Source: Neisseriaceae bacterium ESL0693 | GTDB lineage: Bacteria; Pseudomonadota; Gammaproteobacteria; Burkholderiales; Neisseriaceae | Length of the DNA: 64,000 nucleotides | Reading direction: 5' to 3' | NCBI GenBank assembly: GCA_029433475.1 | Contig: JAQTIE010000009.1 | Location: 62,001 to 126,000 of the forward strand | Shown: in pieces, positions 58,342-64,000 of the stretch | Layout of the letters: each line of letters starts with the position of its first letter | Numbering within the stretch: the stretch's first letter is position 1 | Notes under the pieces: model-generated | Seen by the model: the letters and a program-made list of their open reading frames with translations, nothing else | Databases searched by the model: none | What the model was told of the DNA's origin: nothing | Position numbers and translations under genes: made by a program

Positions 58342-59429
58342 GATTCATCCTTATGTAATAATTGCCATTTATGCTGACGTTGCGTTTTATCTTGTACTTT
58401 ACCGGCCAATTGCCCACAAGCAGCATCAATATCATCGCCACGTGTCTTGCGCACAGTAACTATCATGCCTGCTTCTTGTAATATATCGCGAAACACACGA
58501 ATCCGCTCATGATCAGAGCGCTCAAAACCTGAATTAGGGAACGGATTAAAGGGAATCAAATTAAATTTACACGGAACATCTTTCACCAATTCAATCAATT
58601 CCCGTGCATGCGCGGGCTCATCGTTGACCCGATTCAACATCACATATTCAAAAGTAATAAAATCTCGGGGTGCTTTAACCAGATAGCGCTGGCAAGCAGC
58701 CATTAATTCTTTCAGCGGATATTTTTTATTCAGCGGGACAATCTGATCACGTACTTTATCATTGGACGCATGTAATGACACCGCCAGAGCTACCGGCATT
58801 ACTTCTTTCAAACGATCCATTTGTGGCACCATGCCTGAAGTTGACACGGTAACCCGGCGCCTGGACAAACCATAGCCATGGTCATCCAGCATAATACTTA
58901 ACGCCGTGACTACATTATCGAAATTCGCCAGCGGTTCGCCCATGCCCATCATAACCACATTTGAAATCACCCGTTCATTCTTAGGCGTTACACCTAATGC
59001 TTTATTGGCCCACCATAACTGTCCGATAATTTCTGCCGTACTGAGATTACGGTTAAACCCTTGCCGGCCGGTAGAACAAAATAAACACTCCAGTGCACAA
59101 CCGATCTGAGATGAAATACACAAGGTTCCGCGGCTGTTTTCAGGAATAAATACGGTTTCTACTCCATTGCCTGTACCCACATCCAGTAGCCATTTATGGG
59201 TTCCATCTACTGATTTTTGTTCAGCCATCAAAGCAGGCACACTGATTTGAGCCTCAGCTTGCAATTTAGTCCGCAATGATTTGGCCAGATCAGTCATTTC
59301 ATCAAAATCACCTGCACCACCTAAATGCATCCAGCGCATTACCTGTTTTGCGCGAAACGGCTTTTCACTCATTTGGGCAAAATAAGCGGTCAGACCGGAT
59401 AAGTCATAGTTTAATAAATTGGTTTTCAT
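58338..59429 (-). CDS. rlmN: 23S rRNA/tRNA adenine C2-methyltransferase
   Basis: A radical-SAM enzyme that methylates A2503 of 23S rRNA and A37 of some tRNAs. 363 residues. The cluster motif is CALECLFC (C111, C115, C118), and the C-terminal catalytic cysteine lies in [12 protein letters not shown]. The block [15 protein letters not shown] is also present. It is the first gene of the rlmN-pilW-rodZ-ispG series. Confidence 0.96.
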   Translation of the reverse strand: MKTNLLNYDLSGLTAYFAQMSEKPFRAKQVMRWMHLGGAGDFDEMTDLAKSLRTKLQAEAQISVPALMAEQKSVDGTHKWLLDVGTGNGVETVFIPENSRGTLCISSQIGCALECLFCSTGRQGFNRNLSTAEIIGQLWWANKALGVTPKNERVISNVVMMGMGEPLANFDNVVTALSIMLDDHGYGLSRRRVTVSTSGMVPQMDRLKEVMPVALAVSLHASNDKVRDQIVPLNKKYPLKELMAACQRYLVKAPRDFITFEYVMLNRVNDEPAHARELIELVKDVPCKFNLIPFNPFPNSGFERSDHERIRVFRDILQEAGMIVTVRKTRGDDIDAACGQLAGKVQDKTQRQHKWQLLHKDES

Positions 59430-59528
59430 TTCGGTGGTATATGGCTACTGGTTAACGGTTACAAATACTGCTGATATTCTGTTTAACAATCAATTGTTTC
59501 TAAAAAATATAAAAGGTTTAATTCATTT

Positions 59529-60314
59529 CTATTTTCTGCCCAGCAATGCATGAATGATTTTCTTTAATCCATGTTTTCTATCGTCATGTTTTTTCTGCAC
59601 AATCACATTAAACAACCGGCGATAGTGGTTGGCAGGACAAGTCAGTTTTTCAACACCATGCCACCCATTCCCTGTGTTTTTAAAGAGAAAACTGCTGTTA
59701 TCACGAATATCAAAACTTTGGATCTGCCCAAAGTCACTGATATCAGGATTGGTTTGTGGTACTTTTTTGTCACCTAACGCCAGAATCGAACCGCCCCATT
59801 CCAAGTGCCAGTCATCGCGGGTATTAAAATAAAAAATATGTGTCCCGATTTTATCAGGGCTATCCACATGAGGAGAGACCTCAGAATCCGTTTCACCCAC
59901 ATGCCAGGCATAACGTATTTTATATTCATCGGGTGCGCAACCAAGCAGACGCATTAAAAATAAACGGTAATCCTCAGAAGTAAAAATTTCTTGCATAAAG
60001 CGCTGCCATACTGGCGGCAAATTATCCATGGTAGCAACACCTACTGCCGAATCAGCCAGACCATGCCGTTTATTATGATAAATAGACCGTTCATAAGCCA
60101 TATAATAGCGATTATGTGGCCGCTGACCACTTTTACCACGGATTAAATTAACATGCTTTTCAAATAAATTCAGACTGGGAAAATCTTGATACAGTTCATC
60201 AAAAGCTTCTGGTAACAAAATATTTTTAAATAAATGGTGCGGAAAAGGATGGACTGCATTAAATACTTCGGGTGAGTATGACCTTAATACCTCTACATTG
60301 AAAAATTCAGACAT
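59529..60314 (-). CDS. 2OG-Fe(II) oxygenase family protein
   Basis: 261 residues from the ATG at 60314, with GGAGG seven bases upstream. The double-stranded beta-helix iron site is visible: H149 and D151 in SPHVDSPDKIG, H219 in GNGWHGVEK, and R232/R233 for 2-oxoglutarate. The overall pattern is that of prolyl-4-hydroxylase-like oxygenases (THIFYFNTRDDWHLEWGGSI). The substrate is unknown; it could hydroxylate a protein or a small molecule. It stands alone between rlmN and ndk. Confidence 0.82.
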   Translation of the reverse strand: MSEFFNVEVLRSYSPEVFNAVHPFPHHLFKNILLPEAFDELYQDFPSLNLFEKHVNLIRGKSGQRPHNRYYMAYERSIYHNKRHGLADSAVGVATMDNLPPVWQRFMQEIFTSEDYRLFLMRLLGCAPDEYKIRYAWHVGETDSEVSPHVDSPDKIGTHIFYFNTRDDWHLEWGGSILALGDKKVPQTNPDISDFGQIQSFDIRDNSSFLFKNTGNGWHGVEKLTCPANHYRRLFNVIVQKKHDDRKHGLKKIIHALLGRK

Positions 60315-60338
60315 CACGATTCCTCCATCATCTATTCA

Positions 60339-60367
60339 ACTCAGACTACGATAACCGCAGTCTGAGT
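60339..60367 (-). terminator. Hairpin after ndk
   Basis: Stem ACTCAGACT (60339-60347) and its complement (60359-60367). There is no clear T-run on the - strand, so termination is uncertain. Confidence 0.5.
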
Positions 60368-60384
60368 GATCAGATACTACCGGA

Positions 60385-60810
60385 TTAACGCGCACATACT
60401 TCGATAGAAGCAAAGAAAAACGCGATTTCAGTAGCAGCATTTTCCAAACTATCTGAACCATGTACCGCATTGGCATCAATAGAATCGGCAAAATCGGCAC
60501 GAATAGTACCCGCAGCCGCTTCTTTCGGATTAGTAGCACCCATTAATTCACGGTTTTTAGCCACTGCATTCTCGCCTTCCAGCACCTGAATCATCACCGG
60601 ACCACTGGTCATGAAAGACACCAGATCAGCAAAAAAAGGACGTTCTTTATGAACCGCATAGAAACCTTCGGCTTCATTTTTGCTCAACTGTTTCATTTTA
60701 GCCGCAACGATTTTCAAACCGTTTTGTTCGAAACGGCTATAAATCTGACCAATAACATTTTTAGCAACAGCATCAGGTTTAATAATAGACAAAGTGCGTT
60801 CAACTGACAT
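60385..60810 (-). CDS. ndk: Nucleoside-diphosphate kinase
   Basis: Balances nucleoside triphosphates by a phosphohistidine intermediate. 141 residues from the ATG at 60810 ([20 protein letters not shown]), with GGAG upstream; the 16 codons before it are outside the family. The active histidine is H117 in NAVHGSDS. Confidence 0.97.
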   Translation of the reverse strand: MSVERTLSIIKPDAVAKNVIGQIYSRFEQNGLKIVAAKMKQLSKNEAEGFYAVHKERPFFADLVSFMTSGPVMIQVLEGENAVAKNRELMGATNPKEAAAGTIRADFADSIDANAVHGSDSLENAATEIAFFFASIEVCAR

Positions 60811-60906
60811 GCAATACTCCATAAAAATAATTAATCTTAGATATATCTCTATATCCAAAAATGACTGAGTTGCCTATTTTAACAAATTTCCATGTTGTAG
60901 CGGTAT

Positions 60907-62043
60907 TTAATCAGCTTTATCCAATGTAAGATGCGGCAAAGCCAGATATGACTCAGAACACATCTCCGTCAAACGGCTGGCCGTACGGGTAAATTCCTCA
61001 GCAAAGTCTCCTTCGGTATAAATTTCATCAATAGCAACTTCGCTACTGGCACATAATTTAACCCGATAATCATAAAGCACATCAATCAGCCAGGTAAGTC
61101 TTCTCGCCTCAGATTTTCTATCAGGAGACATTTGAGGAATATCTGATAAAAACACCATCCGAAACTGCTGCGCGATCTGTAAATAGTCATTTTGTGATCT
61201 GGGGCCACAACACAAAGTCTCAAAATCAAACCAGATACTGGTCTGACTTTGCCCATGAACAGGCAAAGTACGTCCAAGAATAGTAATCTCTCCCGGCTGC
61301 GCCGGCTGCTGGTGGTTAACCTGGGTAAACAAATCTGACAGACTGCTATCACTACTGTGATCGGCAGATACATAAAACACATCAGCCGGTTTCAGACTTC
61401 TCAAGCGATAATCCTCTCCACCATCCACATTTAACACCATCAATTCACGCTCTATTAATGCGATGGTAGGTAAAAAACTGGAGCGATTCTGTCCCTGCGG
61501 ATAAAGCTCAGCAGGAGCATAATTGGAAGTAGCCACAATAACCACACCTTCAGCCAGTAATCCTTCCAATAGCCGACCCAGAATCATGGCGTCAGCAATA
61601 TCGCTGACATGAAATTCGTCAAAGCACAGTACGCGCACTTCGTTGGCAATATCTTTCGCGACAGTTTTTAAAGGATTGGCCTGACTGCGGTGAGCTTTAA
61701 GCCGTTCCTGTATCTCGGCCATAAAAGCATGAAAATGCACCCGCCTTTTACGCTGATACGGCAGACAACCAAAAAAAACATCCATCAGAAAACTTTTACC
61801 ACGACCCACACCTCCATATAAATACAGGCCTTTAGGTGCTTTTGGGGCGCGTAAACTGCGACCAAGAAACTGGTTGCGTTTCTGTTTAAACGTGATCAGT
61901 TCTGACCAGAGATTGTCCAGATGCTGAATGGCCATTAACTGGGCATCATCATGGATAAATCCAGGCTGCTTTTGAGCTGCCTGATACCAGCTTAACGGGC
62001 TGTGTTGATTAAAATCAGGGGGAGTGAAAACAGGAAGAGTCAT
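60907..62043 (-). CDS. zapE: Cell division protein ZapE (AFG1-like ATPase)
   Basis: 378 residues. ZapE is a Z-ring-associated P-loop ATPase needed for division under low oxygen or stress in E. coli. Walker A is GGVGRGKS (77-84) after the typical KGLYLY. Walker B lies in VLCFDEFHVSDIADAM, and ATSNYAPAELYPQG is the sensor-like block. It is complete and stands alone. Confidence 0.93.
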   Translation of the reverse strand: MTLPVFTPPDFNQHSPLSWYQAAQKQPGFIHDDAQLMAIQHLDNLWSELITFKQKRNQFLGRSLRAPKAPKGLYLYGGVGRGKSFLMDVFFGCLPYQRKRRVHFHAFMAEIQERLKAHRSQANPLKTVAKDIANEVRVLCFDEFHVSDIADAMILGRLLEGLLAEGVVIVATSNYAPAELYPQGQNRSSFLPTIALIERELMVLNVDGGEDYRLRSLKPADVFYVSADHSSDSSLSDLFTQVNHQQPAQPGEITILGRTLPVHGQSQTSIWFDFETLCCGPRSQNDYLQIAQQFRMVFLSDIPQMSPDRKSEARRLTWLIDVLYDYRVKLCASSEVAIDEIYTEGDFAEEFTRTASRLTEMCSESYLALPHLTLDKAD

Positions 62044-62140
62044 GAGATTTCAACAGGTCGTGATTAAAAATAAATCAGGTGCTATTACCTGATCAATGAA
62101 GTAGACCAACCATAACATAAGGACAATAAATCAGACCAGA

Positions 62141-62172
62141 AAAAAATAAAAAAACGCCGCTTAAAGCGGCGT
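62141..62172 (-). terminator. Terminator of ihfB
   Basis: Stem ACGCCGCTT / AAGCGGCGT (62154-62172), followed on the - strand by a long T-rich run. Confidence 0.93.
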
Positions 62173-62203
62173 CAAATAAATACCTAATCCAAATCCAGTT
62201 TAG

Positions 62204-62518
62204 TTATTTTTTACTTGATACTGCCTGATCAACACGTTCACGCAATTCTTTACCAGGCTTAAAGTGAGGTACATACTTCTCAGGTACAGACACTTTTTCA
62301 CCAGTTTTAGGATTACGACCGATACGTGCTGGTCTGTGGTTCAGATCAAAACTACCGAAACCACGGATTTCAATTCGCTGGCCACGAGCCAAAGAGCGGG
62401 TCATGGTGTCAACAATAATTTTGACACTTTGTTCCACATCCTTAGCAACCAATGCAGTATTGTCATTATTGGCAGTATACATCTCTGCCAAACGGATCAT
62501 TAATTCAGACTTCGTCAT
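62204..62518 (-). CDS. ihfB: Integration host factor, beta subunit
   Basis: 104 residues of the HU/IHF family. The DNA-bending arm [20 protein letters not shown] and the N-terminal [14 protein letters not shown] identify IHF-beta. It is six bases after rpsA, the classic rpsA-ihfB order. IHF bends DNA at WATCAANNNNTTR sites, and both CRISPR leaders in this window carry such a site. Confidence 0.96.
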   Translation of the reverse strand: MTKSELMIRLAEMYTANNDNTALVAKDVEQSVKIIVDTMTRSLARGQRIEIRGFGSFDLNHRPARIGRNPKTGEKVSVPEKYVPHFKPGKELRERVDQAVSSKK

Positions 62519-62524
62519 AGAAAC

Positions 62525-64000
62525 TTACTCGTTATCGCCAGATAGTTTAGCTTTCAACAGATCACCCAGACTGGTTGTACCAGCCGAAGCGTTGTTGGCC
62601 GCCAGAGAACGCAATGCCTCAGTGTTTTCTTTTGCATCTTTGGCCTTGATGGACAAATTGATATTGCGGTTCTTGCGATCTACAGTGGTAATCACAGCTT
62701 CCACTTCATCGCCTTCCTTCAGAACATTGCGAATATCTTCCACACGGTCATTAGATACTTCAGAAGCACGCAAATAACCTTCAACATCATCTGCCAAAGT
62801 CACCACAGCACCTTTGGCATCCAAAGATTTTACAACACCTTTAACCAGACTGCCTTTATCGCTTACGCTGATGAAGTTGGTAAATGGATCACCCATTAAT
62901 TGCTTGATACCTAAAGAGATACGCTCTTTATCAACATCAATGGCCAATACCATGGCTTCAACTTCTTCACCTTTCTTGAACTGACGCACAGCTTCTTCGC
63001 CACCTTCACTCCAGGAAAGATCAGACAGATGTACCAGACCATCAATACCGCCCGGCAGACCGACAAACACACCAAAATCAGTAATGGATTTAACCACGCC
63101 TTTGATTTTATCGCCTTTATCGTAGTTGGCTTCAAATTCCTGCCATGGATTAGGCTGGCATTGCTTCATACCCAATGAAATACGGCGACGATCCTCATCA
63201 ATTTCCAGGATCATCACTTCAACTTCATCACCCACCTGAACTACTTTGCTTGGGTGTACGTTTTTATTGGTCCAATCCATTTCGGAAACATGTACCAGAC
63301 CTTCGATGCCCTGTTCGATTTCAACAAATGCACCATAGTCAGTCAGATTGGTTACTTTACCGAATAAGCGGGTACCTTGCGGATAGCGTCGAGCCAAGCC
63401 ATTCCAAGGATCTTCACCCAATTGTTTCAGACCCAGAGACACACGGCTGCGTTCCTGATCAAATTTCAATACTTTGGCTTCAACTTCCTGACCTACTTCC
63501 AACACCTCACTTGGGTGTTTAACACGGCGCCAGGCCAAGTCAGTAATGTGCAACAAGCCATCAATACCACCCAGATCCACAAAAGCACCGTAATCAGTGA
63601 TATTTTTAACAATACCCTTAACCACAGAACCTTCTTGCAGATTTTCCAATAATGCCTTGCGCTCTTCGCCTAACGTTTCTTCCAAAACGGCACGGCGGGA
63701 AACCACAACATTATTGCGGCGTTTATCAAGTTTAATCACTTTGAATTCAATTTCTTTACCTTCAAAGTGTGACGTATCCTTAACAGGACGAACGTCAACC
63801 AGAGAACCTGGCAGGAAAGCACGGATACTGTTGATCATCACAGTCAGGCCGCCTTTAACCTTGCCATTGATCACGCCAGAAAGAATCTCACCATTTTCCA
63901 TGGCTTCTTCCAGCTTGATCCAGTCAGCAGCACGTTTGGCTTTTTCGCGTGACAGTTTGGTTTCACCAAAACCATTTTCTACAGACTCAATGGTTACTGT
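62525..64000 (-). CDS. rpsA: 30S ribosomal protein S1 (5' end outside window)
   Basis: 491 codons are visible and the frame stays open at the right edge, so the true start is outside; the ATG at 63901 is internal. Repeated S1 domains are plain: [80 protein letters not shown] and [21 protein letters not shown]1 brings mRNA to the 30S subunit. ihfB follows after six bases. Confidence 0.97.
   Translation of the reverse strand, partial: TVTIESVENGFGETKLSREKAKRAADWIKLEEAMENGEILSGVINGKVKGGLTVMINSIRAFLPGSLVDVRPVKDTSHFEGKEIEFKVIKLDKRRNNVVVSRRAVLEETLGEERKALLENLQEGSVVKGIVKNITDYGAFVDLGGIDGLLHITDLAWRRVKHPSEVLEVGQEVEAKVLKFDQERSRVSLGLKQLGEDPWNGLARRYPQGTRLFGKVTNLTDYGAFVEIEQGIEGLVHVSEMDWTNKNVHPSKVVQVGDEVEVMILEIDEDRRRISLGMKQCQPNPWQEFEANYDKGDKIKGVVKSITDFGVFVGLPGGIDGLVHLSDLSWSEGGEEAVRQFKKGEEVEAMVLAIDVDKERISLGIKQLMGDPFTNFISVSDKGSLVKGVVKSLDAKGAVVTLADDVEGYLRASEVSNDRVEDIRNVLKEGDEVEAVITTVDRKNRNINLSIKAKDAKENTEALRSLAANNASAGTTSLGDLLKAKLSGDNE

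Overview
The window is bacterial chromosome of about 43-45% GC by eye. The protein families and several gene orders (three lipoproteins of the GNA1162/DUF4810/CsgG type; rlmN-pilW-rodZ-ispG-hisS-yfgM-der-hfq; rpsA-ihfB; SMC rather than MukB) point to the family Neisseriaceae. The moderate GC and decayed AT-rich islands would fit Snodgrassella or a relative; the family is well supported, the genus is inference.

Layout. 1-15.3 kb is a housekeeping block on the + strand: the 3' end of purL, luxS, the class Ia ribonucleotide reductase set nrdA-nrdB-ferredoxin behind a pair of NrdR-like boxes, pdxJ-acpS-mutT, ubiK-comM, a SPOR protein, dsbA, uppP, hisZ and purA, closed by a perfect two-way terminator facing mutY. 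16.4-17.6 kb is a gene-poor island with decayed or very small reading frames. 17.6-25.5 kb holds two RNA-modification genes, the three-lipoprotein operon and a 1275-residue FAD/Fe-S oxidoreductase.

25.6-31.1 kb is the accessory region. It has two type I-F CRISPR arrays (12 and 7 good repeats), both transcribed from the - strand, each with its own copy of one ~130-bp leader. Between them lie a fossil array of four decayed repeats, a further lone decayed repeat, an IS110-family transposase stump beginning inside a CRISPR repeat, a broken GH19 endolysin/chitinase gene, a phage-like coding scrap and an intact brnTA toxin-antitoxin pair. Downstream of array 1, on the same strand, is a three-gene cassette: a 45-residue membrane peptide missing from ordinary ORF lists, a Rha-like phage regulator with an abnormal C-terminus, and a 94-residue unknown with a very strong ribosome binding site. 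No cas gene is in the window.

32-34.9 kb is a copper resistance module: copA and copZ on the - strand, cueR diverging, with a textbook MerR-type promoter (19-bp spacer, dyad) between. smc follows, then a broken HPP-family membrane gene, a LysR regulator with a glycerate kinase, another gene-poor stretch and a CsbD-like protein. From 43.7 kb on the content is again core: rnr, tRNA-Leu(CAG), dusA, thyA-folA, tpx, queH, an SMR exporter, then a long - strand series (hfq, der, yfgM, hisS, ispG, rodZ-like, pilW, rlmN, a 2OG-Fe(II) oxygenase, ndk, zapE, ihfB, rpsA). IhfB may matter for the CRISPR region, because both leaders carry an IHF-like site.
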